A stretch of 64,000 nucleotides of DNA from Alkalibacterium subtropicum (lineage in GTDB: Bacteria > Bacillota > Bacilli > Lactobacillales > Carnobacteriaceae_A): assembly GCF_900112455.1 (NCBI RefSeq), contig NZ_FOLT01000005.1:1-64000 (forward strand). Direction: 5' to 3'. Shown here piece after piece: positions 18,169-28,000 of the stretch. Position 1 is the stretch's first letter. Each line of letters opens with the position of its first letter. The notes beneath the pieces were generated by a model, which saw only the letters and a program-made list of their open reading frames with translations, was not told the origin of the DNA and ran no database searches. The position numbers and the translations under genes are program-made.

Positions 18169-19230
18169 CTATCCGGTCGTCTCTTTGTATAAGGCCTCTC
18201 TCTGCAAAACGGCACGTGCCGCATCACTGGCAAAGGGATCCTCTGCATGCAGCAGGGCCTTCAAAGCTGCATGACCTTTTTCATCCAAATAAAAGAGCGA
18301 TTCAGCAGCATTATGGCGAACATACCAATTCTCATCTCTCATGAATTCCATCAGTATATTTACAGCCTGATCGCTGTTGACTTTTTTTAGAAATTTAGCT
18401 AAAAATGCTCTTACTTCCCATTCCGGATCATTTTTTAAAGACATCAGTCTGGCTAAATAGGACGACTCCCCTGTATTGCCAAGTCGGTCACTTGCTTTTA
18501 GAGCGGCGATCCTCAGTTCTTTTTCCGGAGACTGACTCATTTTTTCTATCCACCCGACACTTTTCTGGTAGTGTCTTTTTCCACTTTCTTCCAGTGCAAT
18601 GACCTGCAGAAACATATCTTCAGTTTCCATGATCTCCAGAAGGATCTCTTCAATATCCCCTTCGATGAGTTCAAGGAGTGAAAGGGTGTTGTTCTTACTC
18701 ATCCATGACTGTTCAGCTGATTTTCTTAATATTTCTTTCAAATAGGTTTTGTTGTTTATTTTTATCAGACTTCTAGCTGTGATAAAGAATAATTCATTAT
18801 CGGAGGTGTAAAGCTGTTTCAGCAGCAAGGGTTCCAATTTCTTTAAGTCGTATTCTCCGGCTAAGTATGTCCCTGTCTTATTTTTCCATCTATTCGTACT
18901 TTTCAAATAACGCTCGACCTTATTTATCATCGACTCCTTACCGATCTTTTCCAGGAGGAGGGTCTGATTCGATCCCGAAATAAATGAATTGTAATCAATG
19001 ATCAAAGCTTGCAGGACCTTCTTCTCCAAGTATGATCCGGGCTCGATAGACAACTTATCGCCGCCTTGGGTAATAAACCGAAGGAATTCATTTTCATATG
19101 TCTTCCTGATCTGCCTTTTCTTATTCCTGATGTACTTCATTACACCTTTCTTTAACAGCAGAAAAATGAACATCACCAAATCAACATAAAACAACATGAC
19201 CAATATAGTCCAGATAACCTCTCTCAACAT
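18169..19230 (-). CDS. Membrane-anchored HEAT-repeat protein
   Basis: A 353-residue protein. An N-terminal helix (residues 5-28) anchors it, a basic KKRQIRK stretch follows, and from about residue 130 it is made of HEAT-like helical repeats (for example LRIAALKASDRLGNTGE and WEVRAFLAKFLKKV, then WYVRHNAAESLFYL). It has no catalytic motif. It lies 21 bases before the GT2 gene and 14 after the diguanylate cyclase, so it is a likely cytosolic scaffold linking the signalling proteins to the synthase. That role is inference. Confidence 0.8.
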   Translation of the reverse strand: MLREVIWTILVMLFYVDLVMFIFLLLKKGVMKYIRNKKRQIRKTYENEFLRFITQGGDKLSIEPGSYLEKKVLQALIIDYNSFISGSNQTLLLEKIGKESMINKVERYLKSTNRWKNKTGTYLAGEYDLKKLEPLLLKQLYTSDNELFFITARSLIKINNKTYLKEILRKSAEQSWMSKNNTLSLLELIEGDIEEILLEIMETEDMFLQVIALEESGKRHYQKSVGWIEKMSQSPEKELRIAALKASDRLGNTGESSYLARLMSLKNDPEWEVRAFLAKFLKKVNSDQAVNILMEFMRDENWYVRHNAAESLFYLDEKGHAALKALLHAEDPFASDAARAVLQREALYKETTG

Positions 19231-19244
19231 TTTACATCATACCT

Positions 19245-20894
19245 CTAAGTCGTTAGTATTTTTTTGATCTTATGTTCCAGAACATCCAGGGAGAAGGGCT
19301 TTTCGAAGAAATCGTCAGCTCCCAGTTTCAAACTCTCCATGACAGACGCTTCACTGTGTTTCCCTGAAATCATGATTATCTTAGGCTCTGCGTTCAAACT
19401 GACTCCTTTTATTTTTTTCAGTACTTCGATGCCCGTCACTTTGGGGAGCATGATATCCAGCAGGACGAGATCATATGCGCGCTGGCTAAGTCTATCCAGT
19501 GCTTCTTGTCCATCCTTTGCATAGTCGACATCGTAACCTAGATAACCAAGCCGGGTTTTGATGATATTCGTCAGCAATTGCTCATCATCCACAACGAGTA
19601 TTTTATTTTTAGCGACACGTAATGTTTCACTTTGCAGAATGACCCTGTTTTTCCCTTTTTCCTTGGCAATATATAAAGCTTTGTCAGCTGCTTCGAGTAA
19701 GGTGGTTTTTGTTTGGCTCTTGTTTTTGAATTCAGCTATACCTGAGCTGAAGGAAAGAGTGAGATCCACTTTATCATCAGATGTATAGAAAACGTTCGAC
19801 AGCAGATCCAGTCGAATGTCATCGATGACCGTTTTAGCTTCCACCCCGCTTGTCTGCGGGAGCAAAATCAGAAACTCATCCCCGCCGAACCTGAACACTT
19901 CGCACTTGTCATCCATATTTCTTTTAATCGTTTTTACAAATTCTATTAAAACACGATCCCCATAAAGATGACCATGTGTATCATTGATCGCTTTGAAATG
20001 GTCCAGGTCCGTAAAAGCCACTGAAAAGACGTCACCGTTCCTGATAAATCGTTCTTTCTCCTGTTCGAATCTATGCACAAAATGTTTACGGGTAAAGACT
20101 CCGGTCAGTTCATCCAGGTTCTGCTGCTGTTTAGTTATCTGTCTTTTTTTGAAGGTACCATTTATGTGTGCAAGCAATTCGTTCGGATCGACGGGTTTCT
20201 GGTAGATCGTTTCGGCACCTGTTCGCAGCGCTTCGTATCTTACCTCTTTTATGTTCAGCCCCGTCAAGAAAATAATAGTGGTGTCCGTTTTCATCTGTAC
20301 GATTTCTTCATAGATATCGAACCCGGATTTTTCCGGCATCACGATATCGATCAGTGCAAGATCGATTTTTTCATTTTTCATATACTCTAAAGCATCGTTC
20401 CCGCTATGGGTGACCAGCACTTCATACCCCTGATCCTTAAGTAAGTCTTCTAAGAAAGCTAGCATGGAGACGTCATCATCCACCACAAGAATCGTTCCGG
20501 AAGACTTCGTGTGTTTTTTTGAACCTTCCGGCACCGTGACATCACCCGCACTGATCAGCACCTCACTTAACTGCTGCTCGATACGGAACAGTAGACTCCC
20601 TGTTCCTTTGATCAAAGCAGAAAAATAGTCGGGATGACTTGCCAGACGATCTTTTTCGTTCAACAAAAGCGTTTCGACTTCTTCAGCTGCAGAAGATATG
20701 CCATCCAATTCCAGAGTGCCTGCGGTCCCTTTCACGCGATGATAGAACTGGTACAACGCTTCGTAATCTTCATCACTCTCATTACTTAAAAAGCTAATGA
20801 GGTTCCTAGAAATATGTGTCATTTGTTCGTTTTTTTCTATTAAAAATTTCCGCTGACTTTTCTTGATGATTTCCTTTAATTTTTCTTGATTCAC
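19245..20894 (-). CDS. Diguanylate cyclase with Hpt and two receiver domains (Hpt-REC-GGDEF-REC)
   Basis: A 549-residue four-domain signalling protein. Residues 1-110 form an Hpt domain with HRVKGTAGTL (phospho-His). REC1 (about 132-250) has LALIDIVMP. The GGDEF domain (about 260-420) has an intact FRFGGDEFLILLPQ signature. REC2 (about 432-549) has LVLLDIMLP. The usual RxxD inhibitory site before GGDEF reads DDKC, so product inhibition is probably absent. The GTG at 20894 is preferred (AGGAG 7 bases before) over one five codons earlier. The Hpt can relay phosphate from the neighbouring hybrid kinase. Confidence 0.9.
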   Translation of the reverse strand: MNQEKLKEIIKKSQRKFLIEKNEQMTHISRNLISFLSNESDEDYEALYQFYHRVKGTAGTLELDGISSAAEEVETLLLNEKDRLASHPDYFSALIKGTGSLLFRIEQQLSEVLISAGDVTVPEGSKKHTKSSGTILVVDDDVSMLAFLEDLLKDQGYEVLVTHSGNDALEYMKNEKIDLALIDIVMPEKSGFDIYEEIVQMKTDTTIIFLTGLNIKEVRYEALRTGAETIYQKPVDPNELLAHINGTFKKRQITKQQQNLDELTGVFTRKHFVHRFEQEKERFIRNGDVFSVAFTDLDHFKAINDTHGHLYGDRVLIEFVKTIKRNMDDKCEVFRFGGDEFLILLPQTSGVEAKTVIDDIRLDLLSNVFYTSDDKVDLTLSFSSGIAEFKNKSQTKTTLLEAADKALYIAKEKGKNRVILQSETLRVAKNKILVVDDEQLLTNIIKTRLGYLGYDVDYAKDGQEALDRLSQRAYDLVLLDIMLPKVTGIEVLKKIKGVSLNAEPKIIMISGKHSEASVMESLKLGADDFFEKPFSLDVLEHKIKKILTT

Positions 20895-20978
20895 ACTGTC
20901 ACTCCTCACTTTTCATGACGCTGACGTTCCAGTTGAAACGCGATTCATCTTTCAGAGAACTGCTGATTACAGGCATGT

Positions 20979-23900
20979 TTAATCTTCGATCAGTTTCAGC
21001 AAGATCTCTGAAAGTATTTCCGGAGAATAGGGTTTGACTAAATAATCATGGATCTGATAACGGTCGAGTGCATCTGCTTTTTTATCGATAGCCGAGGATA
21101 CGATGACCGGGATCGTACGGGTCGTTTCGCCGCTCTGTATTTCTTCGATCAGATCCCATCCCGTCATGCCATCTTCCAGCATCAGATCTACGACGATCGC
21201 AGTCAGAGTTCTTTCCTGTGCAATGCTGGAAACATTCCTGCTGTTCAGGTAATGGATGACATTGAAACCATTGAACTTTAACGATTCGGACAACATCATC
21301 GCCAGACTGATATCATCTTCGATTAAAAGGACAGTACCTTTAGATTCAGGAAAGACACCTTCAGGTTTGGCAGACTGCATCTGATCCGTCGGCGCATGCA
21401 GGACAGGCAGGGAGAAGAAAACGGTGGTCCCGTGGTTTTCCTGAGAATCGATCCATATATCTCCCTGATGCGCTTCAATGATCCCTTTACTTATAGCAAG
21501 ACCAAGTCCAGTGCCTCCGATTTTTTTGCTCGCGCTGTTATCTACACGTTTAAACTTCGTAAATATCGTTCCTATGTCTGCTTTAGGAATACCGATTCCC
21601 TGGTCACTGATGCTGACAACGATTTTTCCATTCTCATTGTAGATTTTCACCGCTACTTTTCCGCCCTCAGGTGAAAACTTAACGGCATTGCTGATGATAT
21701 TTGTCAGCAGCTGAATCAGCCGTTCTCTGTCTGCCATTACATGGGTAAAGGAAGCTGAGTCTTCCAGGTAGATAGGGTTGTTTTTTTCATGCTTGAATGT
21801 ATCTATGACTTCCATGATCGTCTTGTTCAGATTGACCTCTTTCATTTCATATTCCTGTTTACCCGATTCGATTCTCTGGACATCCAGAAAATCATTGATC
21901 AAATTAGTCAGTCGTTTGGCTTCTTTAAATATCGTCTCAAGATATCTTTTCTGCTTTTCCGGTTTCAGTTCTTTCATCAGAAGCATTTCAGTAAACCCAA
22001 GCACGCTTGACAAGGGGGTCCGCAGCTCATGACTGACTGTACTGACGAGTTCAGATTTCATCACATCGATTTCATATTCTCTCGTGATGTCCCGGTACAT
22101 GAAAATCGTTCCTGTTTTAGCCTCATCGATAAAGACTGGGGATGTATATATCTGAAGGTGCCGGGTTGTCTCATCATCCAGCTGACAGCGGATCGAACTG
22201 ATATCAGAATACTCCGAATCGATGGCCTGTTCAAAAAAGGCCCTGATTTCTGCTGACTCCTGACATTTTTTTGCAAAATCCTGTATCCAGATGTCTTTCG
22301 AGACGATTTTGTTGTCCCTGTAGCTTTCCATACCTATCATCTGAAGCAGCTTGTCATTAGCCTGCAGTAGATCGCCGTCCAGCGAAACCAGCTGCAGGCC
22401 TTCCGTGACATTCTGCACGATACTTTCATTCAAACTTCTTTCTCTCTGGACATCTTCATAAATGTCTATCCTGCTTAGAGCAATGCTCAGCTGTCCCATA
22501 AGAATAAGGATCTCTGAGATTTCTTCATCTGCAAATACATTTCCGATGCGCGTCAGGGCGAAAATGAGGGCAATATTCCCATGTTCATCTTTCACTGAGG
22601 CATACAGGTCGTAACTGTATACCTTCCCTTCAGCTATACCGATTTCCGACTCATTTGCTTCCCGTTTGACAATATAAAAGCGTTCATCCTGCAGACGTAT
22701 CACAATGTCATTCAGATAGGCATCGGATAAAAACTGCCTGGCATGATTTTCAGTCAGTCCCTTTTCAGCAAACTGTTTCTGATTCGGACTTACAAGAATA
22801 CCCTTGTCAAAATCAAAGGCCACTCTAAAGTAACCGAATACCCGATTCAAAAATTCATCTCTGTTTACCGTCGCGGTCAACTCTTTGTTCAGGTTACTGT
22901 ATTTTTCTGTCTTTTCTTTTGCTTTCTGTGTTTGTTCCAGCAGCTCTTTCAATGCGTGTTCGTTTCGCTTGTTTTCCGTGATGTCGATCCCGATCAGGAT
23001 ATAACGGTAGGCCTTACCTTTTTCATTCAGAAAAGGGACGATCGTAGCATTGAGCCAATAACAGGAGCCATCTTTTGCTTCGTTTCTTATTTTACCTGTC
23101 CATATCTTTCCCTTGCTGATCGTGTGCCACATTGTTTCATAAAAGGCCTTATCCTGATGCCCACTTTTTAAGATCCGTGTGGTATTCCCAACGAGCTCAT
23201 CTTCTTTATACTTCGACGTTCTGCAGAACATATCGTTTACATTAATGATGATCCCCTCATCATTAGTGATACATAACAAGGCAGACTGATTCAAGGCTTT
23301 GTTGATATGCTCGATTTCGGTCACGTACGCTTCAAGCTGGTTCTGGTTATATTCGAGTTCATCCTGCTGGGACAGCAGTTCTTCATTTTGTGCAGTCAGC
23401 TCATCCTCTTTATCCTGAACCTCAGTCGCCATATCTTCAAACGACTGAGCCAGCATCTGCAGCTCCTGTAGCTGAAAATCTGATTTCAGTTCCAGCTTTT
23501 TCCCTTTTTTTAGATTTAATGTCGCCGAGATCAGCATTTCAAGCGGAAAAATGATCTCTTTCAGCAATCTGCTGATCACAAAGACAAACAGACCGAAACT
23601 GACAAGACCTAAAATAATGAAACCGGTAGTGAATCGGTTGATCAGCAGAAGCGTATCAGCATATATTTCATCTCTTTCCAGCTGGCTCTCATCATTGAAG
23701 CCGCGGGTATACTGGAGAAACCGGTTGATGTCTTCGTTCGTCCCTCCACTTGATAAGGCCCTGAGCGATTCATAATCGTCTGCTTCGACATAACTTATTG
23801 CTGAGGGAAGCAGTGTGTTCGTATAGTTTGTATAAAAGTCAGATAGGATCGTATTTAATTCCTCTTCTTCATCAGTAAGAGAAAGAGATTGAAAATGATC

Positions 23901-24194
23901 GATGCTGTCTCTGAATTCTTCTAAATTTTCGTATAGCAAGTTCAGTTCCATCTGATCCTGAAAAGCATAATACCCTCTCGCTCTAAAAAGTACTTGCGTT
24001 AGATTGTCCTCCAAATCATTGATCGCATTAAACTTCATCGTGGTTTCTTCATAGCGTTCATCTATTGTAGACTGTACATTGAGCAGGGTGATAATACCGA
24101 GAGTAGTAATGAGAACGATAACAGATAAAAGCAGTGCCGCCATCCTGTAAAATTTCCGTTTGATTTTGATCGGCCGATAAGTCTTGTCACTCAT
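20979..24194 (-). CDS. Hybrid sensor histidine kinase with PAS/GAF and C-terminal receiver
   Basis: A 1071-residue membrane kinase. Two membrane helices (about 18-40 and 190-212) flank an extracytoplasmic four-helix sensor; then come HAMP, a coiled coil (240-300), PAS (about 300-415), a GAF-like region, a second PAS (about 590-700), HisKA with VSTVSHELRTPLSS, HATPase with NIISNAVKFSPEGG and GGTGLGLAISKG, and a receiver near 945-1071 (IVVDLMLEDG). Its start overlaps the upstream receiver gene by 8 bases. It probably sends phosphate through its own receiver to the Hpt of the diguanylate cyclase. The signal is unknown. Confidence 0.9.
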   Translation of the reverse strand: MSDKTYRPIKIKRKFYRMAALLLSVIVLITTLGIITLLNVQSTIDERYEETTMKFNAINDLEDNLTQVLFRARGYYAFQDQMELNLLYENLEEFRDSIDHFQSLSLTDEEEELNTILSDFYTNYTNTLLPSAISYVEADDYESLRALSSGGTNEDINRFLQYTRGFNDESQLERDEIYADTLLLINRFTTGFIILGLVSFGLFVFVISRLLKEIIFPLEMLISATLNLKKGKKLELKSDFQLQELQMLAQSFEDMATEVQDKEDELTAQNEELLSQQDELEYNQNQLEAYVTEIEHINKALNQSALLCITNDEGIIINVNDMFCRTSKYKEDELVGNTTRILKSGHQDKAFYETMWHTISKGKIWTGKIRNEAKDGSCYWLNATIVPFLNEKGKAYRYILIGIDITENKRNEHALKELLEQTQKAKEKTEKYSNLNKELTATVNRDEFLNRVFGYFRVAFDFDKGILVSPNQKQFAEKGLTENHARQFLSDAYLNDIVIRLQDERFYIVKREANESEIGIAEGKVYSYDLYASVKDEHGNIALIFALTRIGNVFADEEISEILILMGQLSIALSRIDIYEDVQRERSLNESIVQNVTEGLQLVSLDGDLLQANDKLLQMIGMESYRDNKIVSKDIWIQDFAKKCQESAEIRAFFEQAIDSEYSDISSIRCQLDDETTRHLQIYTSPVFIDEAKTGTIFMYRDITREYEIDVMKSELVSTVSHELRTPLSSVLGFTEMLLMKELKPEKQKRYLETIFKEAKRLTNLINDFLDVQRIESGKQEYEMKEVNLNKTIMEVIDTFKHEKNNPIYLEDSASFTHVMADRERLIQLLTNIISNAVKFSPEGGKVAVKIYNENGKIVVSISDQGIGIPKADIGTIFTKFKRVDNSASKKIGGTGLGLAISKGIIEAHQGDIWIDSQENHGTTVFFSLPVLHAPTDQMQSAKPEGVFPESKGTVLLIEDDISLAMMLSESLKFNGFNVIHYLNSRNVSSIAQERTLTAIVVDLMLEDGMTGWDLIEEIQSGETTRTIPVIVSSAIDKKADALDRYQIHDYLVKPYSPEILSEILLKLIED

Positions 24195-24549
24195 TTGTCA
24201 AATCCTCCACTAATCGGTAAAGCTCCATTGGACTGAACGGTTTTTTCATAAAAACGTCGACACCCGCTGATTTAGCCTGCTGCTGGTCTTTTTCCTGAGT
24301 TTTCGCCGTCAGCATGACAATAACTGTTTCCCTCAACATTTCCTTGTCTGCTTTCTCAAGCATTTCTAGTCCTGTAAGCTCCGGCATCATATAATCCAGA
24401 ATGATCACATCGTATTTTTTTCCGCTGATCATACTCAAGGCTTCCAGACCGCTCTCGGCTTCATCGATCGTAATATTTAAATCTTCCAGACTATCGACGA
24501 TCAGCATTCTCAACACCATTTCATCATCCACTACCAGCACATTTTTCAT
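24187..24549 (-). CDS. Single-domain response regulator (CheY-like)
   Basis: A 120-residue receiver with no output domain: acidic pocket VDDE, phosphoacceptor in VIILDYMMPE, and the conserved Thr and Lys in MLTAKT and MKKPFS. It lies between the glycosidase and hybrid kinase genes and overlaps the latter, so it belongs to the phosphorelay. It may be a phosphate sink or a protein-interaction switch, for example toward the HEAT protein. Confidence 0.88.
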   Translation of the reverse strand: MKNVLVVDDEMVLRMLIVDSLEDLNITIDEAESGLEALSMISGKKYDVIILDYMMPELTGLEMLEKADKEMLRETVIVMLTAKTQEKDQQQAKSAGVDVFMKKPFSPMELYRLVEDLTNE

Positions 24550-24564
24550 ATGTGCACCTCCATA

Positions 24565-27500
24565 TCACTCATTTAGATACTCCTTGATTATTTTATATGA
24601 TTCTTTCAATCTTTCTTCATAGACGGGCTGATCCCAGTTTTCCCATGTATAAGCCACCATTTCGGCATCTTTTGCGTTCTTTTCTGGAAGCTGATCCGTC
24701 GTGCGGCTATTTTCTGTAGTCACTACTGAGTACTCTACAGCTTCTATATAATCTGATGCACTTAACCCTTCAGACTGTATGTCCCCCATGATTTCTTTCT
24801 GGCTGGGATTCTTGACATTAAGCATGAGCCATGGGATGCGTACCTCCAGTATTCCTGAATCCCTATTGAATATATAATCTGCCAGCGAATCATACTCTTC
24901 ACTTTCAGGACTACCGATACCCTCTTTCAATACACCCGTTTCGTAATACTGAAAGGGAACGTGTTCTCCTGTTGAAGGAATGTCCATTGGCATAGACAAA
25001 GGTAACTTGATCGTATGGAACTGGCCGCTGTTTTTTTCGACCTTCTGACTGCCGGCCGTATCCTCCAGCGCATAACTGAACTGGAAATGGAAGGGATCAT
25101 AATATTTGTCTATCCAGACTCTGCTTTCGTTAGACGCTGAAAGTTCAATGACAAAATCTATTCCTTCAGAAAAAGTCTGATCAGCTATAAAAGGCACGTC
25201 GATATTCCCCTGCTGGTCGATCGTATCCAGAAGAATAGTCACATCCGTTTCGCTGGTCCATTTTTGCGGATCATAGTCGATCATAAAGTAAAGGTAAGCC
25301 TCATCATGACTGGCGGATATACTATGGAGCAGTCCGTCTTCTTTTTCTGCCGATATTTCTTCGGCCTGCCACTTGTCCCGGCTGCCATCAAGCGGTTTTT
25401 TGTGTGTTTCAAAGCTCAGCAAGCCAAAGTGCTGCTCATTGGTCTGCATATTGGACCAGTACGGACGCCGGTCTGGATCATCCAGCTTCATTGTATTCCA
25501 AGTCCGTTTAAACCATTCATCCTGCCAGGTGAACAGTATCCCACCTGCTGCGCCCTGATGTCTGATGTCTTCAAACAGGCGCACGTCGATTGCTCCCTGT
25601 TCTTTTTCCGAATGAAATCCCTGATTCCAGCCGTACGGGTTCTCGTGAGTCATTCCTCTGGATGAGGGGACACCAAATTCTGCAATAACGACCGGCATGC
25701 GATGGGCCTGTATCAGATCGTTCAGATAGCCCGCATAACTGTTCTTTTCTCCTCGGTGGTCTATGAAATCCAAATACGCTTGTTCGTAATTCAGAAAGTC
25801 CGGATAATAAGGGTAAACATGATAGCTCGCAAAATAGCCGGTCTTCAGCCGATCTGTGGCATGTATCGTGTTCGGATCGACACTGACTCTATCCTCTTCA
25901 GCCAATGGCTCTGCAGGATGATCGAGCAGATCGGTGGTCGGCCAGTTGGTGAAGCTGATAGGATGCATCGTCCCATACATGCTTGCTTCATAATCCGTTA
26001 AATATTCCATCCGTTGTGCGAGCCACTTTTCAAAGGCATTCGCCTCTTTCGTAGTGAAATATTCTCCCGTGAATTCTTCTTGGCTCTCATGAAGGGTGTT
26101 CGTCTCTTCAACCATCCTGGGGTACCATTCAATGCCTAATATGTAGCCCATAATATAAGGGGAAATGTCGTAGGCGTATTCTCCGGATGCATGTCCGGAT
26201 TCAGGATTTAGATTAATATTCCCGTGAACCACATCGACTGCATCTCTTATTTCGTTTTCGAACGGATCAATATTGGAAGAAGAATAAGCGTCCAGTGTAG
26301 AAACAAGGTTTTCTTCATTTATCCAGACCCCATGGACAAGGTACAGCGGCGAATCCGTCTGCTGGTTGTGCATCCACAGCGCTTTATAAAATTCCGGCGG
26401 GTGGATCGTATAGACACGGATCACATTGGCGCCCATGTCGCTTATCTGAGTCAGCCAGCGTGCGTATTCTTCATAAGTAATCGCCGTCTCTCCTGGCCAT
26501 GAACCCGGCTTGGCAATCCCCATATTCACACCCTGGATCTCCACCTCTTCCCATTTTCCGCTGCTGTAGACCTCAAAAGCAGTGTCATTCACACGGGTGG
26601 GATAGGCTAATTCTTCCTCTTCATACATCAAGCTTGCCTGATCCTCTTTATTCTTCAGGCTTTTTCCTTCATGGGTTTCCTGTAAGATCGTATGCATCAT
26701 CGGCAGGTACGCCCGATAATAAAAGGCGTTTGTCCCCTTCAGCTGTGCCCAGCTCATCATCCTGTACAGCCAGTCCATCCCTTTGTATTTATAGAAAGAA
26801 GGCGTAGCAGCCATATCAGCAAAATCACCGGCAAAATAATAGGCCGGGGTCCCTGATACTGTATTCCGCGTGACGGCCGGGATCATATTTTCAATATCAT
26901 ATTCACTCAGGCGTTTGCTTCCCTTTTCAGTCAATCCCAAGGAATAAGTGGCTAATACATCCGCAGCCTCGGCCTCCACAATATCGAACCAGTACCCATA
27001 CTGTGAGGAAAGAGACATGCCAAAAAAAGCTTGCCCTTGACTGGTAAAATCAAAACGCACGCCTTCCCCTTCAAAGTCCTGTCCTTCTTCCAGGACAAGA
27101 ATATGCTCGTCATTCTTCACAAAAACGAGGCCAGGGCCACTCGATCCCCAAGTTTCCTGAGTCTGCTGCTCATAGTTCTCCAGGATCCATAATGGGATCT
27201 CACTGTTCAGTTCAGGATCCAGTTCATTGAAATAGCGGGCAGTCCAGCCGTTCCAGTTTATTCCTAAAATTGAGGTGAAACGATCCTGCACTTCAGACGT
27301 TGTTGGACTGGCGAAACTGTTGAACTCGGCAATTAAAGGCGTCTGACTGGCATACATCTCTTCTTCTACATACGCGAGTTCTTCAGCAGTCAGGCCCCCG
27401 TATATCAGACCAGACCGTGTCTCTCCCTCGGTCAGATCGTAAAACTCATTTTCGTATACTCCATATGTATCTGCCATGTAGATCAAGTCTTTTTCTTCTA

Positions 27501-27777
27501 CAGGGAGGGATGAAACGTCATACTGGTTTTCTTCAAGAGGATGAAACCCCGTATAGTCATGTGTTAAATCATAAGCCGTCTGGTCACTCTTTATGTATTT
27601 ATAATGGTTCAATGCCCACGTTATGCCTTTATGCTCCCTATAAGTCTGGTCGGGAACTGTTTTATCCATGATGAGTACATCAAGCGCTCGACCTGAATCA
27701 AGCTGCCAAGCTATGTAGGGTAAAAAAAGGAGCAGTAGTCCGAATGCGATGCCTATATATGTAAGTTTCTTTTTCAC
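24565..27777 (-). CDS. Membrane-anchored TIM-barrel glycosidase-like protein
   Basis: A 1070-residue exported protein with one N-terminal membrane helix (about 5-24) and no clear cleavage site. A central barrel resembles GH2/GH5-type glycosidases: NMGIAKPGSWPGE, NVIRVYTIHPPEFY, then MPVVIAEFGVPSSRG, whose Glu is the likely nucleophile, and GGILFTWQDEWFKRTW. Beta-rich regions follow it. GTG at 27777 has an AAAGGA site 10 bases before. As first gene of the polysaccharide operon it probably trims or processes the polymer outside the cell. The exact GH family is not certain. Confidence 0.72.
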   Translation of the reverse strand: MKKKLTYIGIAFGLLLLFLPYIAWQLDSGRALDVLIMDKTVPDQTYREHKGITWALNHYKYIKSDQTAYDLTHDYTGFHPLEENQYDVSSLPVEEKDLIYMADTYGVYENEFYDLTEGETRSGLIYGGLTAEELAYVEEEMYASQTPLIAEFNSFASPTTSEVQDRFTSILGINWNGWTARYFNELDPELNSEIPLWILENYEQQTQETWGSSGPGLVFVKNDEHILVLEEGQDFEGEGVRFDFTSQGQAFFGMSLSSQYGYWFDIVEAEAADVLATYSLGLTEKGSKRLSEYDIENMIPAVTRNTVSGTPAYYFAGDFADMAATPSFYKYKGMDWLYRMMSWAQLKGTNAFYYRAYLPMMHTILQETHEGKSLKNKEDQASLMYEEEELAYPTRVNDTAFEVYSSGKWEEVEIQGVNMGIAKPGSWPGETAITYEEYARWLTQISDMGANVIRVYTIHPPEFYKALWMHNQQTDSPLYLVHGVWINEENLVSTLDAYSSSNIDPFENEIRDAVDVVHGNINLNPESGHASGEYAYDISPYIMGYILGIEWYPRMVEETNTLHESQEEFTGEYFTTKEANAFEKWLAQRMEYLTDYEASMYGTMHPISFTNWPTTDLLDHPAEPLAEEDRVSVDPNTIHATDRLKTGYFASYHVYPYYPDFLNYEQAYLDFIDHRGEKNSYAGYLNDLIQAHRMPVVIAEFGVPSSRGMTHENPYGWNQGFHSEKEQGAIDVRLFEDIRHQGAAGGILFTWQDEWFKRTWNTMKLDDPDRRPYWSNMQTNEQHFGLLSFETHKKPLDGSRDKWQAEEISAEKEDGLLHSISASHDEAYLYFMIDYDPQKWTSETDVTILLDTIDQQGNIDVPFIADQTFSEGIDFVIELSASNESRVWIDKYYDPFHFQFSYALEDTAGSQKVEKNSGQFHTIKLPLSMPMDIPSTGEHVPFQYYETGVLKEGIGSPESEEYDSLADYIFNRDSGILEVRIPWLMLNVKNPSQKEIMGDIQSEGLSASDYIEAVEYSVVTTENSRTTDQLPEKNAKDAEMVAYTWENWDQPVYEERLKESYKIIKEYLNE

Positions 27778-28000
27778 TTGCGTTCATCCTTTATGCCTGT
27801 CATTAGGGGTCGGGCTCTTTCCGGCCCATCCATTTATACACAAAGAGATAATGTGTTAAACTAGATGGACAGCTACAGATTTTAACTTATTTTTTAAAGA
27901 GACACCCGTGTAAACCTGCTGTGTTATCATTTATTGTATCACAAATACATGAACAAACATTCACGGATTATGTATATTTTTGTTTCGGAGGTGACTACTC

